A stretch of 64,000 nt of DNA from Neostapfia colusana (GCA_030760725.1 JASWHV010000011.1:80329765-80393764); one strand, 5' to 3'; positions 32,781 to 44,937 are shown, numbered from the stretch's first letter. The notes: generated by a model from the letters alone, not told the origin. Numbers and translations are program-made.

Positions 32781-32795
32781 ATTGGTATCAGAGCC
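32781..32795 (+). other. Element G primer binding site
   Basis: ATTGGTATCAGAGCC is a full match to the plant initiator-Met tRNA primer site. Confidence 0.8.
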
Positions 32796-32821
32796 TAACT
32801 CCCCCAAAGAGCTTAACCACT

Positions 32822-34018
32822 TTGAGAGGAGATGGGGGAAACGGCAAGAAGGAGTTGCCAATCGTCGACACAACCGGCACCGACGAGAACATCACCAACG
32901 ACGAGCAAGGATTCATGTCCTCGCCCAACAAGACCGTCAACACCACCAAGGACAAGCCAAAGACTCCTCTCTTCGACATCGAGACGGACGATGAAGATGA
33001 AGTGAAGCGCCTTGCGGACCTTCTTCAAAGAGCGAAAGACGAAGCAAGGAGGAAGAGAAGAAACTCAAAAGCCCGAAGAGAACTACACGTGATATCCTTT
33101 TAACTATGAGCGCCTAAATTCTCATACAAACTATTTGTCTATTCCTTTAGGAAAACCTCCACATTTTGATGGCACTAACTATACCATGTGGAAGCACAAC
33201 ATGAGGTTGCATCTTATTTCTCTCAATCCTACACTTTGGCATATTGTTTGTACAGGTGTACATATCCCCATGGATGATGAATATCTTACCTCGGAGCAAG
33301 AACAACTAATCCACCACAATGCTCAAGCAGCGGTTGTGCTCAACTCGTCGTTGAGCCAAGAAGAATTCACAAACTGAATGGGTTGGGGCAAGCCAAAGAA
33401 ATTTGGTATACGCTCAAAATTGCACATGAAGGCAACCGTTCCGTGCGGGGAGCGAAGATTGAGATGATCGAGGGGGAGCTTGGAATATTTGCCATGGAAG
33501 ATGGCGAGACCCCTCAAGAGATGTACAACCGACTCAAGACCCTCATCCATAAGAGTCGGGCATACGGATGCAAGAAGTGGATAAGCCATGAAGTGGTCAA
33601 AAGGGTGATAATAGCCTTCATGCCTCGCAACGTGACACTTTGCACCCTCATCTATGAAAGTCCAAACTTCCACAAAATGACTCCAGATTTGGTGCTTGGT
33701 AGAATCATCAACCACGAGATAATGGAGATGGAAGCACGCCACGTCAATGACCTTGCTAAGGTCACATCCTCCAAGAAGAAGTGTGTTGCTCTCAAAGCCT
33801 CACCCAAGTCCAAAGGCAAAGAGGTACAAGCTTCAAGCGATGATGAAGAGAGTGAAGAAGAAAGCATCAATATGGACGATGAGGAGTTGTCTTTCTTCAT
33901 CAAGAGATTCAAGAGAATGATGAAGAAAAGAAGAGGGTCAAACTATGAGAGCAAGGGCAAACACAGAAGCAAGTCAAGAACCAAGAGAGCTTGCTACAAT
34001 TATGGCGAGTATGGGCAC
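32822..34018 (+). pseudogene. gag: Element G gag, part 1 (Sirevirus type)
   Basis: The N-terminus has the acidic FDIETDDEDE region and a helix AKDEARRKRR. A shift near 33055-33095 is followed by the Gag core (SIPLGKPPHFDGTNY, MWKHNMRLHLISL; 33135-33377). A further shift at about 33370-33385 leads to 33383-34018 (YNRLKTLI...). It ends in a basic region and a knuckle reading CYNYGEYGH, where the second Cys of the usual CxxC is Tyr. The frame is then cut by solo LTR I exactly inside the knuckle, and the missing half is at 42802. Confidence 0.82.
34014..34018 (+). repeat. TSD of solo LTR I, left copy (GGCAC)
   Basis: GGCAC here and at 42802-42806 flank the inserted LTR. Joining the flanks restores the zinc-knuckle reading frame across the site (GH then YIVNCP). 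Confidence 0.85.
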
Positions 34019-34891
34019 TCTCGAAGTGTTTTCTGTGACACTTCCCCGGTCCGCTCTGGAGCAGCCTGTGGAGGTTTTTTTTAGGAGGAGCTTAGTGGTT
34101 TTGAGCGTCGTAGCACGACGGTGAGATGAACACGAAGATTTACGTGGTTCGGGCCGCCTGAGCGTAATACCCTATGTCCACGGAGTGTTGGTTGTTCTTT
34201 GTTGCTTGAGTTTGAGGGTGGCTCGAGCTTGCGAGCTTACAATGGTGTTCGGGGATCAGAATCGGGATTGCGGAATTCTTTTGCCCGTTGGCTGTCTGGT
34301 CCTTTTATAGCTCAAGGCCAGACAGCCTTACAAGTGGGCTAGGGACCTGACTGGCGGCCCCAGTATGGGCAGCAACCCCTACTACGGCTAGAACGGGCAC
34401 GCCACCTTGTCACATCGCCATCCTTAAGTTCAGCCAAACAATGGCGGTAGCAATACGTCTTGTCCTGCGGTGCTGCACTGTTGCTGCCGTTAGAGCGCCG
34501 TGCGACTGGTGTGTTCTGCCAGGCACGCCTATACCGAGATACGCTGGATTGCTTGCCTGGGGAACATGCGAACCTTAAATGTGCGATAGGACAGCACACC
34601 TTCCTCTTTACTCCTTGGCTATCTGCCCGTTGCTTGTCGGCGCGGCATCCAGGTGGCTGGCCCTCGGGACACGCGTCGTCACTGGAGCTGTCTTGCGGAG
34701 TAGAGAGGGGTCCAGAGTTGTTGGACACTTGGCAACGCGAGCTCTCTCCAAGCAGGAGGGGAGGTCCGTAGTTGTCATTCACGTGGCCGCACCGGAGCTC
34801 TCCTTGGTGGGAAGGGACGCCTGGAGTTGTTGTCTACGTGGCAGCACCGGAGCCCTCCCATGATGGAGGTCGGGCCCGAACCCATAGTACA

Positions 34892-34896
34892 TGTGG
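34892..34896 (+). repeat. TSD of element H, left copy (TGTGG)
   Basis: TGTGG at 34892-34896 and 42339-42343 directly flank the TG...CA ends of element H. Confidence 0.88.
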
Positions 34897-35760
34897 TGAT
34901 GAGGCTCCTTTACATACAATGCAAGGACCGATCAGTAGAGCACGTGCACGACAATTGGATCTCCAGGTACGTTCTAACCTTGTCAATTATTTTTTAGAAC
35001 TTACGCTTGTTTCCATGCATGTTTTATTGATTAGGAACAATGGAGAGGACCAGCAAGGGCTGGGAGGAGTCCAAGGAGTCAAGGAGGAGGAGATAGGACG
35101 TGCACACCAAGGAGGAGCCCATGTACAACTCGACTTCGACTCCACCTCGGGTTCCAGGAGCTGCCTTCACCAAAACTGATGTCCCGGACACATACGGAGT
35201 CAGATTTGGACGTTCCATATATGGTTGGAACCGTGATTTCGTAAAGCTTCCAATGGAACCAGCCCCACCTCAAAATTCATTCTAAGTTGATGGGAATCAG
35301 TGAAACAAGTGGACATCCAGAATCTGTCCGATGCTGCGCCACTGCCTTTTGGGCTGCTGGCCCGTGTATCATGTGGAAGCCCATTAGGGTTGCGTACAGG
35401 GGTCTTGCACGCCCCTAAACTCCTTTTTATACAGCAGCCGTCACCACATTAGAGTAGGGTTTTGCTTAGTTACAATCTGTCATTGAACAGTATCACCGAT
35501 CATCGGATGTGAGACCCCAAATTCGTGATCAATTCAGTTTTGATTGCAACTTCTCTGTTCTTGCTCGTGTTCTTGATTGCGCTTGCAGGGATAAGCCTTT
35601 GTTGCAAGGTCATTCGTGTGACATGGGTGATAACCAACGGAGCAGTGGTGTAGTGATTGCGGGGTTTCGTTCGTTCGGAGCCTTGGATCATCAACGTCGA
35701 GATCTCCACCCAATCAAGTTTACCCTACCTCTCGGAAGATCGGGACTCATCCTCCTATCA
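34897..35760 (+). repeat. Element H 5' LTR (864 bp)
   Basis: TGATGAGG...CCTCCTATCA. It lacks about seven bases (ACATATC) near its start relative to the 3' LTR. TTTTTATAC near 35424 may be a TATA element. Confidence 0.9.
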
Positions 35761-36865
35761 ATTGGTATCAAATTTCCAGGTTCACCGTTAGGTATACTTG
35801 TGTGCCCTTTAGATTTATTTTGTTTCAGTCCTATCGTCCACAAAAAGCCACAAAAAAATTTTAGTTTCCCTGACCTACAACCCCCGCTCAACCTTTTGCA
35901 CAATTTAGTTTCGGAGTCCGTAGTTCTGAGTTCGTGTCCTAGGTTGAGTCTGGTTGCTGGTTGCTGGTTTAGATTTGTTTTGGTTCCATTTTGTTTCTTC
36001 CATCCGCTGCCATCTACAAAAAACCAATCTACAAAAAAATTCCATCCACCGATTCGTTTCTGTTGCAGTTTCCACCACCACCAAAACCTGATTCGGGGTA
36101 CCCTCCTTAAAACGGGCATAACTTTTCGCTCGTAACTCCGATTGAGGCGCATTTTTTTCCCGGAAAGGTCTCGAAAAGTCCACATAAAATACACCAGCTA
36201 TGCCGGTCACGGCGTTTTCAAAAAAAATTAAGAAGGCCCTCATTTCGACCTCCGAAGTTCCAGCACCAGTTTTTCCAATCGCTCCTGAATTTGTGCCGAT
36301 CTCATCTTTCATCAGTTTGAGCTAATACTTGGTGCTGTTTCTATTCTTGTGCCCCTGGTTGAGAAAAAATATCAAAAAAATAAAGAGAAATTTTTTTTGA
36401 TTTCTACTAGTGCTTCAAGACAAAAACAGGAGGCTAAGGGGTTTTCTAGTTGTGCTATTTCTGTGTGAGTGCTTGATACTTGCTGATATTATCCTTGTTG
36501 TTCATCATCATTCATCCTTGTCCTTGCTTGTTGCCACAACTGTTCTAATACATTCTTAGGCCAGCAACTAGGTGAAATTCTTTGGACACTTATTCAGCAT
36601 TGCTATCTGTTACTAACTTGTGTGCCACATACATATACTGCATTTGAGCCTTCCAAGCTCCACCTTCTCTCGAGCAGAACAGGTAACCTTTGCAATCACA
36701 CCCACTCTCTGCTTGCTTCACACCGGTCACCGTTGGCCACCTGCAGTGCTGGTAAGAAAAGCGGGGTAAGACGCATCTTACTGATCGATTTTCCACCCAC
36801 TTCGGAGAGCGTAGTAATAGGGTTCTTCACGATCTTTTTGTCTTCTTTTCTGTTTTGTACTAACA
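35761..36865 (+). other. Element H leader with primer site
   Basis: ATTGGTATCAAATTTCC at 35761 is a partial match to the tRNA-Met primer site. The following 1.1 kb are T-rich with no Gag-like reading frame. The long ORF 35509-36135 crosses the LTR/leader border and has no recognisable domain. Confidence 0.7.
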
Positions 36866-38998
36866 ATGACAGGAAAGAAGCCTATGGATAAGACCTCTGG
36901 TTCTACACCTCCGGATGATGATGAGTGCGTGTCCCATATGGAACTAAGGGACATGATGCGGGCAATGACCGAAGCTTTCAACAATTACCAGACCACTACA
37001 ACAGCCACCTTTCAGAGGCTCCATACAAGTGTTGCTGGTCTGACCACACGGTTGGACGAGATGGAGACTCGTCTTCCCCAACAAGCTACACCCTCTATCA
37101 TCCTTGATGGTAATGCACATGCTCACTACGACACAGTGGATGACTTCAATAACGATGAGGTTGATGCACAACAGCGTCGTTGCCCTCGATGAAATCGTCA
37201 AGGTATGGGAGGTAGACCTCGTCCTCATGCTCCTGAACAATATAATGATCCTTATGCTAAGATTAAGTTTTCTATTCCAACATTTTATGGATCTTATGAT
37301 GTTGAGACTTACTTGGATTGGGAGATGATGGTAGAACAAAAATTTAGCTCTCATCTTGTTCCTGAGCGACATAGAGTTAGACAAGCTATTAGTGAGTTTA
37401 AAGATTTTGCTATAATTTGGTGGAATGAACTTGTCAATACACGTAATGCACCACAGACATGGGCTGCGTTAAAAGAAGAGATGCGCGCTAGGTTTGTTCC
37501 TCCATATAGACGTGATCTTCTTAAGAAATTGCAACACTTTGATCAGGGTGACATGACTGTCCAAGAGTACTACCAAGAGTTGCAGAAAGGTATGCTTCGT
37601 TGTGGGGTAGTTGAGGATCAGGAAGACCAAATTGTTAGGTTTTATGGGGGCTTGCGGCGTGAGATCCAGGACATAGTTGACTACAAGGAATATCATTCTA
37701 TTCAACGTTTATTTCAACTTGCTATGTTAGCAGAAAAAGATGTGCAGGGTCGCCAACAGCAGCGGCGGAACAACACCTTCACGCCACGACAATTTCCGGT
37801 GCCATCCAAAGCAGCGCCCTCCTCGAGCGTACGTGTTTCTACACCACCCTCCACGGGTGTTGTACGCAGCAGCATCGCACCTTCTACATCACGGGGACAA
37901 GATAACAGCAAGTCCCAGATGCCTCCAGGTGTTGCAGCAAAGGTGGCTGCACCCAACACTTCAACAAGTCGCAGCTCCGACATCAAGTGCCACCGCTGTC
38001 AGGGACTTGGCCATATGCAACGAGATTGCCCAAGCAAACGGGCGATCATCGCCACTGCTGATGGTGGGTATGTTAGTGCTTCTGATATTGAAGATGAAAA
38101 TATTATTGCAACTAACATTTCAGGTTCGGATGATGGTGCTGAGGAGGTTCTTGGTACATCTGCGACAAATAACTATAGGACTTTGATTGTGCAGCGAGCT
38201 TTGAGTGCCACGGTTCGAGAGGACGACAACCGCCAACGTCACAACCTTTTCAACATGTTTCTCGTCGTCAAGGACTGCCGTGTACATACCATCATTGATG
38301 GTGGTAGCTGCAACAATTTGGTGAATGTTGAGGTGGTCAAGAAGCTTGGATTGCCCACACGGGAGCATCCCCACCCTTATCACATTCAATGGTTTAACAA
38401 CAATGGTAAGGTTAAGGTAACACAAACAGCAAGGATACATTTTCCCATTGGTTCTTATCATGATTTTGCTGTGGTACCTATGGATGCTTGTTCTCTTTTG
38501 TTGGGACGTCCTTGGGAGTTTGATACTGATGCTATTCACCATGGTCGATCTAATAAGTATACTCTCATGCATAAGGGCAAGAAAATTGTGTTGCTTCCTA
38601 TGAGTCCCACTGAAATTGTACAATTTGAGCAGGAGAAAAAGAATAATGCTAAGCAAAAGGGTGTTTTCAATTCTGAAATTCAGCAACCTATTAAGTTGAA
38701 AATTCCTATTTTGCTTGCAACTAAATCTGATCTTGATGATTTATATGCCTCTAATGGAACTTGCTATGCTTTAGTGTGCAAACATGTTTTATATTCCATT
38801 GAGGATACATCCATTGTCTTTCCACCTGCTGTTGCTAAACTTTTGCAGGAATATATGGATGTTTTTCCATCAGAGATACCCCCTGGATTACCACCTGTGC
38901 GAGGCATTGAGCACAAGATTGATTTGGTTCCAGGGGCGAGCTTGCCAAACCGTGCTGCCTACAGGACCAACCCCGACGAGACTAAGGAAATTCAGTGA
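36866..38998 (+). pseudogene. gag: Element H gag-protease
   Basis: One frame from ATG 36866 with a TGA at 37190-37192 (probably a former CGA codon) continues to 38998. It encodes a helical N-terminus, the Gag domain (ETYLDWEMMVEQKF, WWNEL, RFVPPYRRD), a zinc knuckle CHRCQGLGHMQRDC at about residue 375, the protease motif IIDGGSCNN near 477, and the start of the RT region (FPSEIPPGLPP). A second TGA at 38996-38998, again in an expected CGA position, ends it. Confidence 0.85.
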
Positions 38999-41468
38999 CA
39001 AGTCCAATATCTTCTGGACCGCGGGTACATTCATGAGAGCCTTAGTCCTTGTTCTGTTCCTGTTCTTTTGGTTCAAAAAAAGATGGCACTTGGCGCATGT
39101 GTGTTGATTGTAGAGCCATCAATAACATTACCATTCATTATCGCTATCCTATTCCTAGATTGGATGACATGCTTGATGAGTTGAGTGGTTCTGTTATTTT
39201 CTCCAATATTGATTTGCATAGTGGGTATCATCAGATTCGTATGGCTTTAGGTGATGAATGGAAAACTGATTTTAAAACTAAATTCGGACTTTATGAATGG
39301 TTAGTCATGCCATTTGGTTTAACTAATGCGCCCAGCACTTTCATGAGGTTGATGAATGAGGTTTTACGTGCTTTCATTGGTAAATTTGTGGTGGTTTACT
39401 TTGATGATATCCTTATTTACAGCAAGTCATATGATGAGCATCTTGAACATTTGCGTGCTGTTTTTAATGTCTTGCGCGATGCACATTTATATGGTAACCT
39501 TGAGAAGTGCACCTTTTGCACCGATCGTGTGTCTTTTCTTGGGTATGTTGTTACTTTGCAGGGCATTGAGGTGGACGAGGCAAAGATTGTTGCCATCACG
39601 AGCTGGCCACTTCCGACTACGATCACACAGGTTCGAAGTTTTCTTGGTCTCGCAGGTTTCTACCAACGTTTCGTGCGCGATTTCAGCACCATTGCGGCAC
39701 CTCTCCACGAGTTGACAAAGCATGGAGTGCCGTTTCGATGGGGACCAGCACAACAACAAGCTTTTGATGTTCTCAAGTCGAAGCTCACACAAGCACCATT
39801 GCTGCAACTACCTGATTTTGAGAAGACCTTTGAGCTTGAATGTGACGTGAGCGGCATTGGCATTGGAGGAGTGCTAATTCAAGGAGGTAAACCTGTTGCC
39901 TTCTTTAGTGAAAAATTGCATGGGCCTTCGCTGAATTATTCTACATATGACAAAGAACTTTATGCTTTAGTGCGTGTCTTGCAAACTTGGCAACATTACC
40001 TATGGTCTAAAGAATTTGTCATACATTCAGATCATGAGTCTTTGAAGTATCTTAAAGGACAAGCTAATATGAACAAACGTCATGCTAAATGGATTGAGTT
40101 CATAGAATCATTTCCTTACATCATTAAACATAAGAAAGGGAAAGACAATGTGATTGCCAATGCTTTATGTAGACGTTATACCATGCTGTCCCAACTTTCT
40201 CATAAAATCTTTGGTTTGGAAACCATAAAGAGGTTATATGCTACTGATTTGGACTTCAAAGATGCCTTTGAAAATTGTAGAGAGGGAAGAACGTGGCAAA
40301 AAATTCCTGCTGCGTGAAGGCCTTCTCTACCGTGCTAACAAGCTGTGTGTTCCAGCTAGCTCCGTTCGTCTTTTGTTGTTGCAGTAAGTGTATGGAGAAG
40401 GTTTGATGGGACATTTTGGTGTTAAAAAGACAGAGGATGTGCTGGCCGCTCACTTCTTTGGGCCATGAATGAGGCGTGATGTGGAGCGCTACGTTTCACG
40501 TTGCACAACATGCAACAAAGCTAAGTCTCTACCTAACCCACATGGTCTTTATATGCCTCTTCCGGTTCCTAGTGCACCTTGGGAGGATATTTCTATTGAC
40601 TTTGTTTTAGGATTGCCTAGAACAAAGAGGGGTAGGGATAGTGTATTTATGGTTGTTGATCATTTCTCTAAAATGGCTCATTTTATACCCTGCCACAAGA
40701 CCTATAATGCTTCACATGTTGCTGATTTGTTCTTTAATGAGGTTGTGTGTTTGAATGGTGTTCCCAATACTATTGTTTCTGATAGGGATGCTAAGTTTTT
40801 GAGTCACTTTTGGAGAACTTTATGGTATAAATTGGGAACAAAGTTGCTGTTTTCTACTACTTGTCATCCACAAACTGATGGGCAAACGGAGGTAGTTAAT
40901 CGTACCTTATCTAATATGTTGCGGGCTGTTTTGAAAGACAATTTGAGGTTGTGGGAGGAGTGTTTTCCACATATTGAGTTTGCTTATAACAGGTCTATTC
41001 ACTCCACAACCATGTTAAGTCCGTTTATGGTAGTCTATGGTTTCAATCCTCGTGCTCCAATTGATTTGCTACATTTACCACATACTGAAATTGTGAATTT
41101 AGATGCTACACAACGTTCTGAATTGATTCTTAAGTTGCATGAAACTACTAAGTTACAAATTGAAAAAATGAACGAAAAGTATCGCATTGCTGCTATAAAG
41201 GTAGGAAGGAGGTAAAATTGGAACCCGGTGATTTGGTGTGGGTTCATTTGAGAAAAGATAGGTTCCCGTATTTGAGAAAGTCCAAACTCATGCCACGTGC
41301 TGCTGGACCTTTTAAGGTTCTTGAGAAGATAAATGACTATGCATATAAACTTGAGTTGCCTCCCGAGTTTGGGGTTAGTCCCACATTTAACATTTCAGAT
41401 TTGAAGCCATACTTGGGTGAGTAAGATGAGCTTGAGTCGAGGACGACTCCAATTCAAGAGGGGGAGGA
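38999..41468 (+). pseudogene. pol: Element H pol: RT, RNase H, integrase
   Basis: 39049-40317 encodes RT with YFDDILIYS and RNase H ([22 protein letters not shown]). It is reached through a one-base insertion in the A-run near 39077-39083. A frameshift near 40275-40315 and a TGA at 40466-40468 separate it from integrase (40469-41215: CTTCNKAK zinc module, [35 protein letters not shown] with the catalytic Asp/Asp/Glu present). A shift near 41215 leads to the C-terminal domain ([15 protein letters not shown]...[11 protein letters not shown]), then TAA at 41422-41424. Confidence 0.85.
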
Positions 41469-41757
41469 TGATGAGGACATATCTCCTTTGCATACAATGC
41501 AAGGACCGATCACTAGAGCACGTGCACGACAATTGGATCTCCAGGTACATTCTAACCTTGTCAATTGTTTTTCAGAACTTACGCTTGTTTCCATGCATGT
41601 TTTATTGATTAGGAACAATGGAGAGGACCAGCAAGGGCTGGGAGGAGTCCAAGGAGTCAATGAGGAGGAGATAGGACGTGCTCACCAAGGAGGAGCCCAA
41701 GTACAACTCGACTTCGACTCCACCTCGGGTTCCAGGAGCTGCTTTCACCAAAACTGA
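41425..41757 (+). pseudogene. Element H pol tail extending into the 3' LTR
   Basis: After the TAA at 41422 the same frame stays open across the LTR border (41469) to a stop at 41755-41757. It encodes an acidic stretch (QEGEDDEDI), then GPITRARARQLDLQV and a polar C-terminus. CRM elements are known for such a pol tail in the LTR (the CR motif linked to centromere targeting). The TAA is probably secondary. Confidence 0.6.
41455..41468 (+). other. Element H polypurine tract
   Basis: The run AAGAGGGGGAGGA ends directly before the 3' LTR start TGATGAGG at 41469. Confidence 0.75.
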
Positions 41758-42338
41758 CGTCCCGGACACATACGGAGTCGGATCTGGACGTTCTATATAT
41801 GGTTGGAACCGTGATTTCATAAAGCTTCCAATGGAACCAGCCCCACCTCAAAATTCCTTCTAAGTTGACGGGAATCAGCGAAACAAGTGGGCGTCCAGAA
41901 TCTGTCCGGTGCTGCGCCACCGCCTTTTGGGCTGGTGGCCCGTCTATCGTGTGGAAGCCCATTAGGGTTGCGTCCAGGGGTCTTGCATGCCCCTAAACTC
42001 CTTTTTATACAGCAGCCATCACCACATTAGGGTCGTATTTTGCTTAGTTACAATCTATCATTGAACAGTGTCGCCGATCATCGGTTGTGAGACCCCAAAT
42101 TCGTGATCAATTCAGTTTTGATTGCAACTTCTCTGTTCTTGCGTGTGTTCTTGATTGCGCTTGCAGGGATAAGCCTTTGTGGCGAGGTCATTCGTGTGAC
42201 ACGGGTGATAACCAACGGAGCAGTGGTGTAGTGATTGCGGGGCTTCGTTCGTTCGGAGCCTTGGATCATCAACGTCGAGATCTCCACCCAATCAAATTTA
42301 CCCTACCTCTCAGAAGATCGGGACTCATCCTCCTATCA
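41469..42338 (+). repeat. Element H 3' LTR (870 bp)
   Basis: TGATGAGGACATATC...CCTCCTATCA, followed by TSD TGTGG at 42339-42343. It matches the 5' LTR with many single-base differences. Confidence 0.9.
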
Positions 42339-42801
42339 TGTGGCACCTCCAGAGCTATCCTTGGCGGGAAGGGACACCTGGAGTTGTTTCCTACGTGGCA
42401 GCACCGGAGTCCTCCCATGCTAGTCGGGCCCAGAGCCGTAGGACACGTGGCACATCCGGAACTCTCCTTGGCGAAAGACGTGGCTCGGAGATTCCGGACA
42501 CGTGGCAGTGCCGGAGCCCTCCTTGGCGGGAGGTCGGGTCCAGCACCATCGGACACTTGGTGGCTCCGGAGCCATCCTCGGCTGGTAGTGAGACTCAGAG
42601 CCTACAGACACGTGGCAGCCTTGGAGCCCTCCTTAGCAGGTGGTCGGACCCGAGGCCTAGGACACACGCCTTCTCATGAGTGCTCCCTAGCTAGCGGTTG
42701 GGCCCAACCTACAGGCTGGGTCCCTGTCTTCTGCATACGTGCTGGCGTATGTCTTCTTTTGCTCTTACACGCGGGGGTACCCGGTCTTGAGGGTACTGAC
42801 A

Positions 42802-43589
42802 GGCACTACATCGTTAATTGCCCATATGAAAAGGAAGAAGACAAGAAGAAGAACAAGGATGAAAAGCCTCAAGAGAAGAAGATGTTCAATAAGAAGAAGG
42901 CACATGGGCATGCTCATGTTGGCAAGGAGTGGGACTCCACCGATGATCCCTCCTCCGATGATGAAGCGGAAGTGGAAACCGTCGCCATCAAGAAGCCAAT
43001 GATGAAGAAGACTCTCTTGCCAAACAAGGGAGAGTGGAGGAGCTCAAGCCACACATGCCTCATGGAAAAGGAGGGAAATCGAAAGGTTAAATATAAACTC
43101 TCCTTGCGCTCTATTAAAGAAGAAGATTTTGATAGTGCTAGTGAGAATGAGTACATGTTTGAAGTTTGAGAAAAAGTGACTTAATTAAAATGAAAAAGCT
43201 CTATGATGAAATCTTATACAAGGAGGAACTTCTTGAGAAAAAATAAGATTTGCTTGTCAAGGAGAGGAAAAGGAATCTTGACCTTGAGAAGCTCCTCGAG
43301 CTTGAGAAGGAGAAGAACAGAGCACTTAAACTTGAACTTGCAGAATGCAAGGAGACCTCTTCATGTATCAAGAGTTCGAATATTGTGCTCCAAGATGAGC
43401 TTGTGAGTTTGAACAAAGCTCACAAGAATCTTGAGGCAAAATTCGCAACTCTCAAGTCAAGTGTTTCCTCTTCTGCCTCAACAAGCTCAAAGTCGTCTAA
43501 TGTGGAGTCAAACACTAAAACTTGCAAATGTGCAAATCTTGTACTTAACTTGAAAAATGAGCTTAACATGGCAAAAAGCAAGAGTACAC
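42802..43589 (+). pseudogene. gag: Element G gag, part 2 (second half of knuckle, coiled coil)
   Basis: After the TSD the frame gives the second half of the knuckle (YIVNCPYEKEED), a Lys-rich region and an acidic DDPSSDDEAE stretch, ending at 43169. Further on, 43250-43589 encodes LDLEKLLELEKEKNRALKLE and related Leu/Lys/Glu heptads, a clear coiled coil. It has stops near 43165 and 43246. The sequence is cut at 43589 by J; protease and pol of G are not in the window. Confidence 0.8.
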
Positions 43590-44679
43590 TGTCGAAGTGT
43601 GCCATCGACACTTCCCTCTTGCCAGCTTCAGGAGCAACCCGCGGAGGTTCTTTTTTGGAGGTACTAGTTCTCTCGGGAGGTCGCGTTGGTTGTGAGAGGA
43701 TTGACACAAGGATTTTTCGTGGTTCGGGCCGCCGGAGCGTAATACCCTACGTCCACGAGAGCTGTATTGCTCGGAGCATAGAACCGGAGTTCTAAGCTTG
43801 GTGTTCTGTAGAGCTGAGTTGCTCTAGGCGCTAGAGGGAGCCAACTGCCGAACCCCCTGCAACGTTGCCAACCCGAGTCTTTTATACTTCAAGGCTTGGC
43901 CGGCTTACAAGGTGGACCCCGGGGCCCGATAGGTGGCCCCGGGGAGATTTTCTGCCATCTACCATATCTTGCAGTGAATGCTGGTAGTTGTCTTTGGCCA
44001 TAGCTTCTTAGTCGTCAACCTGCCGTCCTGTCCGTGCCGCAAGCTAGGCATAGTGGTTGATGATGGCAGGGATGACAGGGAGTGTCTTGTCTTCACTGTG
44101 ACGCGACTGGTCACTGTGCCACCTGACAGGGGTGTGCGCCGCGTCTCCGCGTATTGGGAAGGCGCGGGTCTTGAATGCCTTGATTGGACAAGGCATGGCG
44201 TGCTTTTACTCCCGCTGCCTACCGGACAGGGGTGGACAGCATGGCACGTGGCGCCTTCGGAGCTCACACCTGCAGAGGGCGTGAGGTCCGGCACTGCTGG
44301 CCACGTGGCAGGCCCGGGGCTCGCCTCTAAGGAGAGGGGAGGCCCGGCCCTGCTGGACACATGGCGCCTTCAGAGCTCACCCCTGCGGAGGGGGTGAGGT
44401 CTGGCTCTGTTGGCCACATGGCAGGCACGGGGCTCACCTCTGAGGAGAGGGAAGGCCTGGCCCCGTTGGACACGTGGCGCCTTTAGAGCTCACCCTGCGG
44501 AGGGGGTGAGGTCCGGCTGTGCTGGCCACGTGGCAGGCCCGGGGCTCACCTCTGAGGAGAGGGGAGGCCTGGCCCTGCTGGACACGTGGCACCTTCGGAG
44601 CTCACCCCTGTGGACGGGGTGGGGTCCTTAGGTGGTTTTCTCTTGTGCACGGGGGTACCCGGTATTGAGGGTACCGACA
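43590..44679 (-). repeat. Element J 3' LTR (1090 bp, Tat type)
   Basis: On the minus strand it starts TGTCGGTACCCTC at 44679 and ends CACTTCGACA at 43590. A TATA box (TATAAAAG, minus) lies at 43879-43886. Upstream of it, 44240-44640 holds repeats of about 60-65 bp alternating CACGTGGCAGGCCCGG and CACGTGGCGCCTTCGGAGC, with five intact CACGTG. The flank TACAC at 43585-43589 is the candidate TSD; its partner is off-window. Confidence 0.82.
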
Positions 44680-44937
44680 GTGGCCCCCGGGCCCACCTCG
44701 GGGCAAATAATGATCCCGGGGTGGGGCCTTCACCTTTTCTACCCTGCGCACCTTCTTGTCTTGAGTGTTCCATGTGCTTGTAGGGTCTCGTTGGTTGACG
44801 GTGACTCGCCTGTCCCTCAGCCGACTTCGGCTGGTAGCAGCCCACACGTGGCAGGCCCGAGGCTCGCCTCTGAGGAGAGGGGAGGCCCGGCCACGCTGGA
44901 CACGTGGTGCCTTCGGAGATCGCCCCTGCGGAGGGGG
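44680..44937 (-). other. Element J 3' internal region with polypurine tract
   Basis: Next to the LTR the minus strand reads GAGGTGGGCCCGGGGGCCAC (44680-44699), a typical G-rich primer site of Tat-type grass elements. The rest contains a further copy of the CACGTGGCAGGCCCG repeat (44847) and no ORF of interest. Confidence 0.65.

Larger units (their letters stand above)
34897..42338 (+). mobile_element. Element H: CRM-like centromeric chromovirus
   Basis: This complete Ty3 element has two LTRs, a TSD, gag, protease, RT, RNase H and integrase. Its LTR starts TGATGAGG and the pol frame runs into the 3' LTR, ending in a TRARARQL-containing tail. That layout is typical of CRM/CRR elements. The lineage call is from memory of CRM traits. 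The LTRs differ by roughly 4-5 % by eye, so it is an old copy. Confidence 0.8.
34019..42801 (-). mobile_element. Element I: solo Tat-type LTR (about 1.34 kb) split by element H
   Basis: In minus orientation it starts TGTCAGTACCCTC at 42801 and ends CACTTCGAGA at 34019 (a degenerate CA end). It consists of 34019-34896 plus 42344-42801, with no internal region. It resembles J's LTR at both ends and in the GTGGTTCGGGCCGCC stretch (34143 and 43721). A minus-strand TATA box lies at 34302-34309. It carries ACGTGG/CCGGAGC repeats on both sides of H. A TSD of GGCAC supports a solo LTR formed by recombination. Confidence 0.82.

Noticed and set aside
35509..36135. 208-aa ORF at the H 5' LTR/leader border
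   Set aside because: It crosses the LTR end and primer site, is rich in Phe/Leu from T-rich DNA, and only its LTR part reappears at 42087.
37205..38998. Considered as a host gene encoding a zinc-finger/aspartic protease protein
   Set aside because: It has the gag domain, knuckle and protease order, sits between LTRs, and continues into RT.
42087..43169. Single 360-aa ORF spanning 3' LTR of H, LTR I and G gag
   Set aside because: It is a chance fusion of three elements. Only the part after 42802 is real gag sequence.
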